A DNA stretch of 33,338 bases. Origin: Planctomycetota bacterium (GTDB taxonomy: Bacteria; Planctomycetota; UBA8108; SXIK01). Location: contig JACQVW010000113.1 in assembly GCA_016209535.1 (NCBI GenBank), positions 1-33,338 on the forward strand, in the 5' to 3' direction. Below are positions 1 to 8,750 of the stretch, one piece after another. A program made the translations under genes and the position numbers. The stretch's first letter is position 1. Each line of letters starts with the position of its first letter. A model generated the notes under the pieces. That model ran no database searches. It saw only the letters and a program-made list of their open reading frames with translations, and was not told the DNA's origin.

Positions 1-798
1 CTTGAGGATGTTGTTCGCGCCGAGGAGGGCCCAGGCGAAGAGGAGGCCCCACCGGACGCGTTCCGGCGTGAGCGTGAGGCCCGCGGCCCAGGGGGGCCGC
101 TGGGGGCGGGAGCCCAGCCAGAGGCTCGCCGCCGCCGTGGCGAGGAAGAGGGGCAGCGCCCAGGGGAGCTGCGCGGCGAACGCCTCGAGGCTCGCCGGGA
201 AGGCCTCGGCGATGGCGGGCCGCCGCGGCTCTCGGGCGAGGCGCGCCGGCGTCCAGGCCCCGCCTCCGGCGCTCGCCTCCCAGCCCTCCTGGCCCGTCGC
301 GAGCCCCAGCGCGTCGCAGCGGGCCAGGAGGGCCGGCGGCGCGTTCTCGTTGTAGACGTGGACCAGGAGCTCGTGGGCGCCCGGCGCCGCGAGGGCCGAG
401 AGGTCGATGCGGAGGGGCTCCTTCCAGCGCCGGAGCTCCAGGCGCGGCTCGGCTGCGAGGCGGCCGTCGACGAGCACGGCAGCGGCCTTGAAGGCCTCCA
501 GCTCGAGGACGAGGCCCTGCGCTCCCCCGGGCGCCGCGAAGGTTTTCCGGAACGCGGCCTGGTAGGGCCCCAGGCGGCGGCAGGAGAGGTGGAAGGGCTC
601 CGGGGCGGCGATCCACGCGGCCCCGCCCCGGCCGATGAGGAGCGGCGTGGCGGGGTCCGAGGCCCAGCGGCGGACGCGCCACGCCGCGGCGGCGGCGAGG
701 GCCGCCCCGGCCGCCAGGACGCAGGCGAGGCGCACGGCGGGCCGCGCGAGGGGCCGCGTGAAGGGTCGCCCGAGGGCTCGGGGGACGGAGAGCGTCAC
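1..798 (-). CDS. Membrane protein, partial (runs off the window start); N-terminal TM, extracytoplasmic beta-rich domain, then further TM helices; possibly glycosyltransferase/PMT-like
   Basis: Manual minus-strand translation from GTG at 796-798 is open to base 1: VTLSVPRALGRPFTRPLARPAVRLACVLAAGAALAAAAAW...AAFRKTFAAPGGAQGLVLELEAFKAAAVLVDG...LPWALPLFLATAAASLWLG...WGLLFAWALLGANNILK. Hydrophobic segments are evident; the family is not certain. Confidence 0.6.
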   Translation of the reverse strand, partial: MTLSVPRALGRPFTRPLARPAVRLACVLAAGAALAAAAAWRVRRWASDPATPLLIGRGGAAWIAAPEPFHLSCRRLGPYQAAFRKTFAAPGGAQGLVLELEAFKAAAVLVDGRLAAEPRLELRRWKEPLRIDLSALAAPGAHELLVHVYNENAPPALLARCDALGLATGQEGWEASAGGGAWTPARLAREPRRPAIAEAFPASLEAFAAQLPWALPLFLATAAASLWLGSRPQRPPWAAGLTLTPERVRWGLLFAWALLGANNILK

Positions 799-877
799 CC
801 TCAACGCATCGGCACGCCGGGCTCCGCGGCTTTACAGGCTCTTCCGCGGGGCCCTCGACCGCTACACCGCTACACCG

Positions 878-2515
878 CTACGTGCCGCCCGGATACGTGC
901 CGCCCGGAGCCCCGCGCAGCCTGTCCTCCCAGTCCAGCTCCGCGAAGTAGCGCTCCCGGGCCCGGGCCAGGTCCGGCGGCACGGCGGGGGCGTGCTCGCG
1001 GAGGAGGGCCTCGACGGCGTCGTAGGCCGAGCGGCCGCGGTCCGCGGAGAAGCGCAGCGCCGTGCGCCGCGCCATGAAGTCCTCGGGGTAGAAGGCGAGC
1101 TCGCGCCGCGCCGCGTGGACCACCTCGGCCCGGAGGACCGGCTCGCCCGGCACCAGGGCCTCGCGGAGCGACGGGTCCTCCTCGGCGACGCGGAGGACAT
1201 CGAGCATGCGCGTCCCGTGGCGCGCGAAGAGGGAGGCCCCGAGAGCGGGGTCGAGCCTCGCGAGCTCCGAGCCCCGCGACCGGCGGAGCTCATCCCAGGA
1301 CCTCGCCTCGCCGCCGGGGAGGGGGCGCGAGCGCGTCGAGCAGGGGGTCCCCGGGAAGGCCCTGCCGACGACCTCCTCGGCCACGGCCCGGTGCGTCGTG
1401 TACTTGCCACCGAAGACGCTGAGGACCCCGTCGCGCTCCTCGATCCGGTGCACCCGCGACACGGCTCCCGGCGCGCCGCCCCGGAAGAGCCCGCGCTCGC
1501 GCGCCAGGGGCCGCACGCCCGCGAAGGTCGCGAGGATGTCCCCCGGGCCGAGCCGGAGCCCCGGGAAGAGCCTCCGCACCTCGTCGAGGAGGTAGGAGAC
1601 CTCGCCGGGCTCGACCCGGAGAGCGTCGGGAGGGCCGTGGAACGGCGTCTCGGTGGTCCCCACGACGGTCCTCCCGAGCCACGGGACCAGGAAGAAGGCG
1701 CGCCCGTCGCGGGAGTGCGTGAGGAGAAGCCCTTCGGGCATGGGCAGGGCCGGGAGAACGATGTGGACGCCCTTGGAGGGCACGAGGCGCTCGGGCTCCG
1801 TCCAGGGGCCGAGGGCGCGCACGACGCGGTGGGCGAGCACCGTCGCCTCCTCGCCCGTCACGCGGTCGAGGACCGCGACCTCCGCGGGCGATCCCGGCCG
1901 GACGGACGTCACGCTCGCGTGGTTGCGGACGATCACGTCCACCCGCGGGCCCGTCTCCTCCAGGGCCGCCAGGGCGTTCGCGAGGACGAGCCTCGCGTCG
2001 TCCATGACCGCGTCGTAGTAGAGCCCCCCGCCGACGAGACCGTCCCGCAGGAGGTGCGGCACCCGCGAGGCGACCTCGTCCGAGCTCAGGAACCGGCAGC
2101 GGCCGGAGCTCCGGCCGAGCGCGAGGGCGTCGTAGAGGAAGAGGCCGAGGCGGACCATCCGCGGGCCGCGTTTCGCCCCCGCGTAGATCGGAAGGACGAA
2201 GGCCTGGGGCCGGACCAGGTGGGGGGCGTTCCTGAGGAGGAGGCCCCGCTCGCGCAGCGACTCGAAGACCAGACCGAGGCGGAGCTGCTCGAGGTAGCGG
2301 ATGCCGCCGTGGGCCATCTTCGAGGTCCGGCTCGATGTGCCCTCGCCGATGTCGCCTCGCTCCACGAGGATCACCGACTTCCCCCGGAGCGCCGCGTCGC
2401 GGGCGATGGCGGCTCCGTTGATGCCCCCGCCGACCACGGCCAGGTCGAAGGGGCCTTCGGGGAGCGGGCGGCGTGGGTGAGCGGCGGTCCTCACGGCGGC
2501 CCGGAATTTTATCAT
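878..2515 (-). CDS. glpD: FAD-dependent glycerol-3-phosphate dehydrogenase
   Basis: 545 aa; FAD-binding FDLAVVGGGINGAAIARDAALRG, ERGDIGEGTSSRTSKMAHGGIRYLEQ, TETPFHGPPD, VFGGKYTTHRAVAE are typical of GlpD/GlpA. Confidence 0.93.
   Translation of the reverse strand: MIKFRAAVRTAAHPRRPLPEGPFDLAVVGGGINGAAIARDAALRGKSVILVERGDIGEGTSSRTSKMAHGGIRYLEQLRLGLVFESLRERGLLLRNAPHLVRPQAFVLPIYAGAKRGPRMVRLGLFLYDALALGRSSGRCRFLSSDEVASRVPHLLRDGLVGGGLYYDAVMDDARLVLANALAALEETGPRVDVIVRNHASVTSVRPGSPAEVAVLDRVTGEEATVLAHRVVRALGPWTEPERLVPSKGVHIVLPALPMPEGLLLTHSRDGRAFFLVPWLGRTVVGTTETPFHGPPDALRVEPGEVSYLLDEVRRLFPGLRLGPGDILATFAGVRPLARERGLFRGGAPGAVSRVHRIEERDGVLSVFGGKYTTHRAVAEEVVGRAFPGTPCSTRSRPLPGGEARSWDELRRSRGSELARLDPALGASLFARHGTRMLDVLRVAEEDPSLREALVPGEPVLRAEVVHAARRELAFYPEDFMARRTALRFSADRGRSAYDAVEALLREHAPAVPPDLARARERYFAELDWEDRLRGAPGGTYPGGT
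879..908. repeat. 15-bp tandem duplication TACGTGCCGCCCGGA x2, adjoining an 8-bp GCTACACC microrepeat (861-880)
   Basis: Exact copies at 879-893 and 894-908; encodes the last residues PGGTYPGGT of GlpD, with its stop at the repeat edge. Confidence 0.85.
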
Positions 2516-2562
2516 CGCCCCGTGTATTTGGCCGACGAGCCGGGTATCGTTGTGGGCCGCTC

Positions 2563-2991
2563 ATGTTCGAGTTCCTGGACCACACCGCCGACGTCGCCGT
2601 GCGGCTCCGCTCGCGCGACGAGGCGGGTCTGTTCCGCGACGCGATGCGAGCACTCCTCGCGATCGTCCTCGACGAGGAGAGGAGCGCGCCCGTCGAGCCG
2701 CGCGAGGCCCGCGAGGTGCGGCTCGAGGCCGAGGACGCCGAGTCGCTCCTCGTCGACTACTTGAACGAGCTCATCTTCCTCTTCGACACGGCGCGATTCC
2801 TGGCGCGGGACCTGGAGGCCTCCCGGATCGAGCTCGGCCGGCCCGCTCGCCTCGACGGGCGGCTGCTCGGCGAGCGATTCGACCCGGCGCGGCACCTGGC
2901 GAAGACCGAGGTTAAGGCCACGACGTTCCATGGCATGGAGGTCCGGAGGGGGCCGGAGGGGCTCGAGGCCGAGGTCGTGTTCGATCTCTGA
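2563..2991 (+). CDS. Archease (RtcB-ligase activating protein family)
   Basis: 142 aa MFEFLDHTADVAVRLRSRDEAGLFRDAMRALLAIV...ESLLVDYLNELIFLFDT...VKATTFHGMEVRR...VVFDL; archease motifs; directly upstream of rtcB. Confidence 0.92.
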   Translation: MFEFLDHTADVAVRLRSRDEAGLFRDAMRALLAIVLDEERSAPVEPREAREVRLEAEDAESLLVDYLNELIFLFDTARFLARDLEASRIELGRPARLDGRLLGERFDPARHLAKTEVKATTFHGMEVRRGPEGLEAEVVFDL

Positions 2992-2999
2992 GGGAGGCC

Positions 3000-4436
3000 A
3001 TGAAGCTCCAGAAGGTGAACGACTGCTGCTGGCGCATCCCCCGGGAGGGGAAGATGCGGGTCGACGGGATCGTCTTCGCCGACGACGCGCTCATGAAGTC
3101 CATCGAGGAGGACAAGAGCCTCGAGCAGGTCGCGAACGTGGCTTGCCTCCCGGGGATCGTGGGGCACTCGATCGGCATGCCCGACATCCACTGGGGCTAC
3201 GGCTTTCCCATCGGCGGCGTGGCGGGGTTCGACCTGGAGGAGGGCGTGATCTCCCCCGGCGGCGTCGGCTACGACATCAACTGCGGGGTGCGGCTCCTCT
3301 CGACGAACCTCCAGATCGAGGACTGGCGAGGCCGCGTCCCGGACCTCGTCCAGGGCCTGTTCCGCAGGATCCCCACGGGCGTGGGCCACGCGCGGAAGGA
3401 CCTGAAGCTGAACCGCGAGGACTCCTCGAAGATGGCGCGGCGGGGGGCGCGGTGGGCCGTGGAGAGCGGCTTCGGGTCCCAGGAGGACCTCCTGTACATC
3501 GAGGAGGGCGGCTGCCTCGAGGGCGCCGACTTCGACCTCGTGAGCGACCGGGCCTACGAGCGCGGCCGCTCCCAGGTCGGCACCATCGGCTCGGGGAACC
3601 ACTTCGTCGAGGTGGGCTGGGTGGACGAGGTCTACGACGCGGCGCTCGCCGAGCGGATCGGCCTCTTCCCGAACGGCCTCACGGTGATCATCCACACGGG
3701 CTCCCGCGGCTTCGGCTACCAGATCTGCGAGGACTACCTGCGCATCCTGCAGAAGGCCGCGGACCGTTACGGGATCTACCTCCCCGACCGCCAGCTCTGC
3801 TGCGCGCCCTTGAAGAGCGAGGAGGGGAAGCGCTACCTGGCCGCGATGAAGTGCGGCGCGAACTTCGCCTTCGCGAACCGCCAGCTCGTCACGCACTTCG
3901 TCCGGGAGGCCTTCGAAGAGGAGTGGGGCCTCACGCCGAGGGACCATGGCATCGGCGTCGTGTACGACGTCTGCCACAACATCGCGAAGGTCGAGACCCA
4001 CGTGATCGACGGGGAGACCCGCAAGGTGTGCGTGCACCGGAAGGGGGCCACGCGAGCCTTCCCGGCCGGGCACCCTGCGGTGCCCGAGGCGTACCGGGAC
4101 GTGGGGCAGCCGGTGCTGGTGCCCGGCGACATGGGCCGGTACTCCTACGTGCTCGTGGGGAACCCGGCGTCGCCGGGCTACACCTTCGCGAGCTCCTGCC
4201 ACGGGGCCGGCCGCAGGCTGAGCCGCAAGGCAGCCGTGAAGGCGACGCGGGACCGGAACATCGTGAAGGAGCTCGCGGCCCAGGGGATCACCGTGGCCGC
4301 GGCGAGCCGCGCCACCATCGACGAGGAGTTCCCCCAGGCCTACAAGGACGTGGCGGAGGTCGTGGACGTGGTCCACCGGGCGAACCTCGCGATCAAGGTC
4401 GCGCGGCTCCGGCCGGTGGGGGTGATCAAGGGTTGA
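3000..4436 (+). CDS. rtcB: RNA-splicing ligase RtcB
   Basis: 478 aa; PDIHWGYGFPIGGVAGFD, GGVGYDINCGVR (catalytic-site Cys), GTIGSGNHFVEV, IIHTGSRGFGYQ, SSCHGAGRRLSR, C-terminal RLRPVGVIKG. No intein insertion. Confidence 0.97.
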   Translation: MKLQKVNDCCWRIPREGKMRVDGIVFADDALMKSIEEDKSLEQVANVACLPGIVGHSIGMPDIHWGYGFPIGGVAGFDLEEGVISPGGVGYDINCGVRLLSTNLQIEDWRGRVPDLVQGLFRRIPTGVGHARKDLKLNREDSSKMARRGARWAVESGFGSQEDLLYIEEGGCLEGADFDLVSDRAYERGRSQVGTIGSGNHFVEVGWVDEVYDAALAERIGLFPNGLTVIIHTGSRGFGYQICEDYLRILQKAADRYGIYLPDRQLCCAPLKSEEGKRYLAAMKCGANFAFANRQLVTHFVREAFEEEWGLTPRDHGIGVVYDVCHNIAKVETHVIDGETRKVCVHRKGATRAFPAGHPAVPEAYRDVGQPVLVPGDMGRYSYVLVGNPASPGYTFASSCHGAGRRLSRKAAVKATRDRNIVKELAAQGITVAAASRATIDEEFPQAYKDVAEVVDVVHRANLAIKVARLRPVGVIKG

Positions 4437-4462
4437 GGCGCCGGGGAGGGCCTGGCGAGGCC

Positions 4463-5383
4463 ATGGCGAAGCGGAGCGCGCGGAGGAAGGCGATCGACCT
4501 CGTCGGGGTGCCCATCGACTACGGCGCGAACCTGCGCGGGGTCGGCATGGGCCCCACGGCCTTCCGCCTGGCGGGCCTCGCGGAGAATCTCCGGGCCGAG
4601 GGGATCGCGGTGCGCGACCAGGGCGACGTGCCGCTGCCGCCGCCGAGGAAGCGGCCGCCGGGCGACGACTGCCTGCCCGAGATCCGGGCCGTCTGCGCGG
4701 ACCTCGCCCGGCGCGTCGAGCGGGCTCTCGTGGCAGGGCGGATGCCCCTCGTCGTGGGCGGGGACCACTCGATCGCCATCGGGACCGTGGCCGGCGCGAG
4801 CCGGCACTTCCGCGCCCGCGGAGGCCGCATGGGGCTCCTCTGGGTCGACGCCCACGGCGACATGAACAACCCGCGCACTTCGCCCTCGGGGAACATCCAT
4901 GGCATGCCGCTGGCCGTGACCCTCGGGGACGGGATCCCGGTCCTCGTGCGCCTCGGGGGCTTCGCGCCAAAGGTGGACCCGTCGCGGACGGCCCTCGTCG
5001 GCATCCGGAACCTCGACGAGGAGGAGCGCGGGAACATCGCGCGCTTCGGCATCAACGTCTACACCATGAAGGACATCGACCGCCGCGGCATCGCGAGCGT
5101 CATGGACGAGGCGGTCCACGTGGCCTCGAACGGCGCGGACGGAGTCCACGTGAGCTTCGACATGGACGTCGTCGACCCCCAGACGGCCCCCGGCGTCGGC
5201 ACGGCGGTCCCGGGCGGCCTGAGCTACCGTGAGGCGCACCTCGTCATGGAGCTCGTGCACGACGCGGGCGTCATGACGAGCCTCGAGGTGGTGGAGACGA
5301 ACCCCTTCCTCGACGTGAGGAGCCAGACGGCGAAGCTGGGCGTGGAGCTGATCCTGTCGGCGCTGGGGAAGTCGATCTACTGA
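4463..5383 (+). CDS. rocF: Arginase (ureohydrolase family)
   Basis: 306 aa from ATG 4463; GGDHSIAIG, WVDAHGDMNNPRTSPSGNIHGMPLA, VSFDMDVVDPQTAPGVGTAVPGGLSYREA, SLEVVETNPFLD metal-binding motifs. Confidence 0.9.
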   Translation: MAKRSARRKAIDLVGVPIDYGANLRGVGMGPTAFRLAGLAENLRAEGIAVRDQGDVPLPPPRKRPPGDDCLPEIRAVCADLARRVERALVAGRMPLVVGGDHSIAIGTVAGASRHFRARGGRMGLLWVDAHGDMNNPRTSPSGNIHGMPLAVTLGDGIPVLVRLGGFAPKVDPSRTALVGIRNLDEEERGNIARFGINVYTMKDIDRRGIASVMDEAVHVASNGADGVHVSFDMDVVDPQTAPGVGTAVPGGLSYREAHLVMELVHDAGVMTSLEVVETNPFLDVRSQTAKLGVELILSALGKSIY

Positions 5384-5550
5384 CGGGGAGGGCCGGAGCG
5401 AGGCTCGCGAGCGCGTGGGGCGGGCGAGGGAAGCGCTCGGCGCCGCCGGTGCGAGCCCGGCAGCGGGGGACCTGCTCAAGGCGGCGCTCCGGCTGTGAAG
5501 CGGGCCCGGAGTCTGCTGAGGGACCCGCCGGGATCCTCCGGGAGCCTGCG

Positions 5551-6036
5551 TCAGCTCCCCCCCCTGCGCGCCACCGCCGCCTCGAACGGGCCCCTGCCGG
5601 CGCGGGAGAGGCCGATGATGGCCGCCGCCACCACGCTCGCGGCGAGGGTCTCGTCGATGCCGGCCTTGAGCGCCAGGGGGCCGGCGAGGGACGCCACGTA
5701 CACCGCGAGGTTGGGCGAGAGCTCGCGCCTGCGCTTCGCCTCCATGTCGCGCACGGCGACGAGGAGGGGCTCGACGGCGCCGCGGCCCAGGCCGGGGGCG
5801 GCCCTCTCCAGATCCTCGACGAATCGCGCGGCCGAGCCCACCGGGTCCTCCTCGAACCAGTAGCGGCCGGCGACCGAGTTGGAGCCCGGCGCGCCCGAGA
5901 GGAACTGGCGCACCGCGGCGAGGACCTTCGCGGCAGGGCCCGGGCGGCCCCGCTTCTCGTGGTACGCCTTGAGGACCGCCTGGCGGAGGGGCTCCTCGTC
6001 CACGAGGAAGCCGGCGCCGCGCGCCTCGCCGGCCAT
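5551..6036 (-). CDS. Hypothetical protein, translationally linked to the E1 gene
   Basis: 161 aa MAGEARGAGFLVDEEPLRQAVLKAYHEKRGRPGPAAKVLAAVRQFLSG...AAVARRGGS; its ATG lies 4 nt after the stop of the 6041-8506 gene. Confidence 0.75.
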   Translation of the reverse strand: MAGEARGAGFLVDEEPLRQAVLKAYHEKRGRPGPAAKVLAAVRQFLSGAPGSNSVAGRYWFEEDPVGSAARFVEDLERAAPGLGRGAVEPLLVAVRDMEAKRRRELSPNLAVYVASLAGPLALKAGIDETLAASVVAAAIIGLSRAGRGPFEAAVARRGGS

Positions 6037-6040
6037 GGCC

Positions 6041-8506
6041 TCAGACGCCCTCCCTGGCGTCCCGAAGCAGCGCCGCGGCGGAGACGTCCGCCTCGGGCCG
6101 GTAGCCGCGCAGGGGCAGGATGCGCTCGTGGACCGCGTCGAGGATCCAGGACGGCTGCGGAAAGAAGATCTCCTCCAGCTCGGCCGCCGGAGTGATCCAG
6201 TTCCGTGCGCCCACGACGGTGACGGGCGCATCGAGGTCGTCGAAGGCGAGCTCCTGGATGCGCGAGGCGAAGGTGTGGAGGAAGCTCCCGCGCTCGCAGG
6301 CGTCCGAGGCGAGGACGATCCTGCCCGTCTTCCGGACGCTGTCGAGGACGGGCCCGTAGTCGAAGGGGACGAGGCTCCTCGCGTCGATGACCTCGGCGGA
6401 GACCGAGTGCTCCTTCTCGAGCCGCTCCGCGGCCTCCACCGCGCGGTAGAGGGTCGAACCGATGGTCAGGATCGTGAGGTCCTTCCCGGGCCGCTTCACG
6501 TCGGGGAGGCCGATCGGGATCGTGTACTGCCCGGCGGGGACCTCCCGCTGGAACTGCTCCGTCACGCCGTAGACCCTCTGGGACTCGAAGAAGACCACGG
6601 GGTCGTCCCCGCGGAGGGCCGAGGCCATGAGCCCCTTGGCGTCGTAGGGCGTGGCGGGGAAGACGACCTTGAGGCCCGGGACGTGGGCGACGATGGAGCT
6701 CCAGTCCTGCGAGTGCTGCGCCCCGTACTTGCTCCCCACGCTCACGCGCAGGACGACGGGCATGCGCAGGACCCCGGCCGACATGGCCTGCCACTTCGAG
6801 AGCTGGTTGAGGATCTCGTCACCGGCGCGGCCCATGAAGTCGCAGTACATGAGCTCCACGAGGGCGCGGCCGCCCTCCATGGCGTAGCCGACGGCGGTCC
6901 CCACGATGGCCGCCTCGGAGATGGGCGAGTTGAAGAGCCTGTGGTAGGGCAGGCTCTCGGTCATGCCACGGTAGACGGCGAAGGCGCCGTCCCAGTCGCG
7001 GTTCTCCTCGCCGTAGGCGATGAGGCGGCGGTCCTCGTGGAAGCGATGGATGATGGCCTCGAAGAGGGCGTCGCGGAAGGAGACGGCCTTGTTCTCGCCG
7101 AGCTTCTCGCCGGTCCCGGGGTCGATCCCGGAGCGGCTCTTCCTCGCGATGGCCTGCACGCGGCCGTTTTCCTGGAGCGGCTTCAGGACGTCGCCGGCCC
7201 CGATCCCCGGGGGCGTTTCGTTGACCGCGTGGGAGAACATGACCCGCGCGATGGACGGCCCGTCGAGGCGCGGCGACGCGTCGAGGTCCACGGCGAGCCT
7301 GCAGGCCTTCCGCATCTTCGCCTGCGCGTAGGCCTGGAGCCTGTCCAGGTCCGCCTCGGTCCCGGCGCGCGCGTCGAGGATCCGGCCCCGGAGCTCCTGG
7401 ATCGGATCGACGTCCTTCCAGAGCGCCACCTCCTCGCGCGTCCTGTAGGAGCTCGCGTCGCTGGGGGAGTGCCCGCTCTGGCGGTAGGCGATGATCTCGA
7501 GGAGGACCGGCCCTTCGCCCGCGGCGATCGCGTCGAGCTTGCGCCGCATGGCGTCGATGACGGCCAGGGGGTTGTTGCCGTCGACGGTCTCGGCGTGGAG
7601 GTTGAACCGGTTCAAGCCCGCGCCGATTGCCGCGAGGCGCTCGAAGCCCATGGTTTCGCCCCGCGTCTGGCCGCCCATGCCGTAGAAGTTGTTCATGAAG
7701 GCGAAGATGACCGGAAGGCCGCCGCGGTGCTCCGGCCCCCAGAGGGTCCAGAGCTGCCCCATGGTGGCGAAGTTCATGGCCTCCCAGACCGGCCCGCAGC
7801 CCGTCGAGGCGTCGCCGATGTTGGCGACCGCGACCCCCGGCCTCCCGTGGACCCGCTTGTGGAGCGCCGCGCCGGCGGCGATGTCGGCGCTGCCGCCCAC
7901 GATGGCGTTGTTCGGGTAGATCCCGAAGGGCGGGAAGAAGGCGTGCATGGAGCCGCCGAGGCCGCGGTTGAACCCCGTCGAGCGGCCGAAGATCTCGGCC
8001 AGGAGGCCGTAGAGGAGGTAGTCGATGGCGAGCTCCTTCACGCTCCCCGCCGGCTCGCGCTCGACGACGCGGAGGATGTCCCCGCTCAGGTAGCCCTCCA
8101 TGATCTCGAGGAGCTCTCGGTCGCCGAGCTTCTCGATGGCGCTCAAGCCTTTGGCGATGATCTCGCCGTGGCTCCGGTGGCTCCCGAAGATGTGGCTCTC
8201 GGGCCCCAGGAGGAAAGCCTCGCCGGCGGCGGCCGCCTCCTGGCCCACGGAGAGGTGGGCCGGGCCCTTGTGGTCGTAGGCGATCCCCCCGTAGCTCCCG
8301 AGCTTCTTCAGCTCGCCGAGGGCCTCCTCGAGCTCGCGGATGAGGAGCATGTCCCGGTAGAGGCGGAGCGCGTCGTCGCGGGTGAGCCGGCCCGAGGCCA
8401 GCTCGTCCGACAGGCTCTTCCGGTACGCGTTGACGGGGATGGGACGGATCTCGAGGGTCGCGGACCTCCGGACCTCCTCGGGGACGATCGTGAGCTGCTT
8501 GACCAT
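6041..8506 (-). CDS. 2-oxoacid (branched-chain/pyruvate-type) dehydrogenase E1, fused alpha-beta subunits
   Basis: 821 aa; N-terminal E1-alpha ([16 protein letters not shown], ...[17 protein letters not shown]... ThDP region, [10 protein letters not shown]), C-terminal E1-beta ([47 protein letters not shown]). Confidence 0.92.
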   Translation of the reverse strand: MVKQLTIVPEEVRRSATLEIRPIPVNAYRKSLSDELASGRLTRDDALRLYRDMLLIRELEEALGELKKLGSYGGIAYDHKGPAHLSVGQEAAAAGEAFLLGPESHIFGSHRSHGEIIAKGLSAIEKLGDRELLEIMEGYLSGDILRVVEREPAGSVKELAIDYLLYGLLAEIFGRSTGFNRGLGGSMHAFFPPFGIYPNNAIVGGSADIAAGAALHKRVHGRPGVAVANIGDASTGCGPVWEAMNFATMGQLWTLWGPEHRGGLPVIFAFMNNFYGMGGQTRGETMGFERLAAIGAGLNRFNLHAETVDGNNPLAVIDAMRRKLDAIAAGEGPVLLEIIAYRQSGHSPSDASSYRTREEVALWKDVDPIQELRGRILDARAGTEADLDRLQAYAQAKMRKACRLAVDLDASPRLDGPSIARVMFSHAVNETPPGIGAGDVLKPLQENGRVQAIARKSRSGIDPGTGEKLGENKAVSFRDALFEAIIHRFHEDRRLIAYGEENRDWDGAFAVYRGMTESLPYHRLFNSPISEAAIVGTAVGYAMEGGRALVELMYCDFMGRAGDEILNQLSKWQAMSAGVLRMPVVLRVSVGSKYGAQHSQDWSSIVAHVPGLKVVFPATPYDAKGLMASALRGDDPVVFFESQRVYGVTEQFQREVPAGQYTIPIGLPDVKRPGKDLTILTIGSTLYRAVEAAERLEKEHSVSAEVIDARSLVPFDYGPVLDSVRKTGRIVLASDACERGSFLHTFASRIQELAFDDLDAPVTVVGARNWITPAAELEEIFFPQPSWILDAVHERILPLRGYRPEADVSAAALLRDAREGV

Positions 8507-8592
8507 GTCTCGCGGTGGGTGCTTTCGGGCGTGGGATTGCGGGCGAAACTCCGTAGTTTAGGCAGCGAGGCGCCGGGCAGGAAACGAAAAAG

Positions 8593-8720
8593 GGCGTGGT
8601 TCAGATCAGGCTCCATTCGGGTAACAGGAAAGAGCTCAGCAGGGGCAGTTTGGTAGGGGCAGTATCGTGGGAATGAATGCGTGGTTCATGGCCGGGTGTA
8701 ACCCGGCGTTGAACCACGCC
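8593..8720. mobile_element. MITE-like non-autonomous element: 11-bp perfect TIRs (GGCGTGGTTCA 8593-8603 / TGAACCACGCC 8710-8720), flanked by exact 8-bp direct repeats CGAAAAAG (8585-8592 and 8721-8728)
   Basis: Read directly: ...gaaaCGAAAAAG|GGCGTGGTTCA...TGAACCACGCC|CGAAAAAGgggtg.... No convincing ORF inside; intergenic. Confidence 0.75.
8679..8719. repeat. Strong hairpin inside the right end of the 8593-8720 element
   Basis: GCGTGGTTCA-TG-GCCGGGT-GTA-ACCCGGC-GT-TGAACCACGC: perfect 10-bp and 7-bp stems separated by a 2x2 internal mismatch, 3-nt loop. The left arm is an extra copy of the TIR. Confidence 0.9.
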
Positions 8721-8750
8721 CGAAAAAGGGGTGTCGTCAAACGATCTCGA

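Noticed and set aside
635-2764. 709-aa plus-strand ORF and other ORFs opposite glpD
   Set aside because: Antisense to glpD, which has clear FAD-binding motifs; composition is typical of spurious high-GC frames.
2930-4436. 5' part of the 817-aa ORF (2930..5383) overlapping rtcB
   Set aside because: Only the portion from ATG 4463 (arginase) is real; the upstream part is an out-of-frame read through rtcB.
5879-8656. 925-aa plus-strand ORF opposite the E1 gene
   Set aside because: Antisense shadow ORF; the minus strand encodes a full-length fused E1.
8679-8719. Intrinsic terminator for DUF99
   Set aside because: Strong stem but no T-tract after it on either strand; kept only as a hypothesis under the hairpin finding.
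8679-8720. attC-like integron site (GTTGAAC matches GTTRRRY)
   Set aside because: The matching RYYYAAC box is absent, overall architecture and gene context do not fit a cassette array, and the perfect TIR plus 8-bp duplication fit a MITE better.
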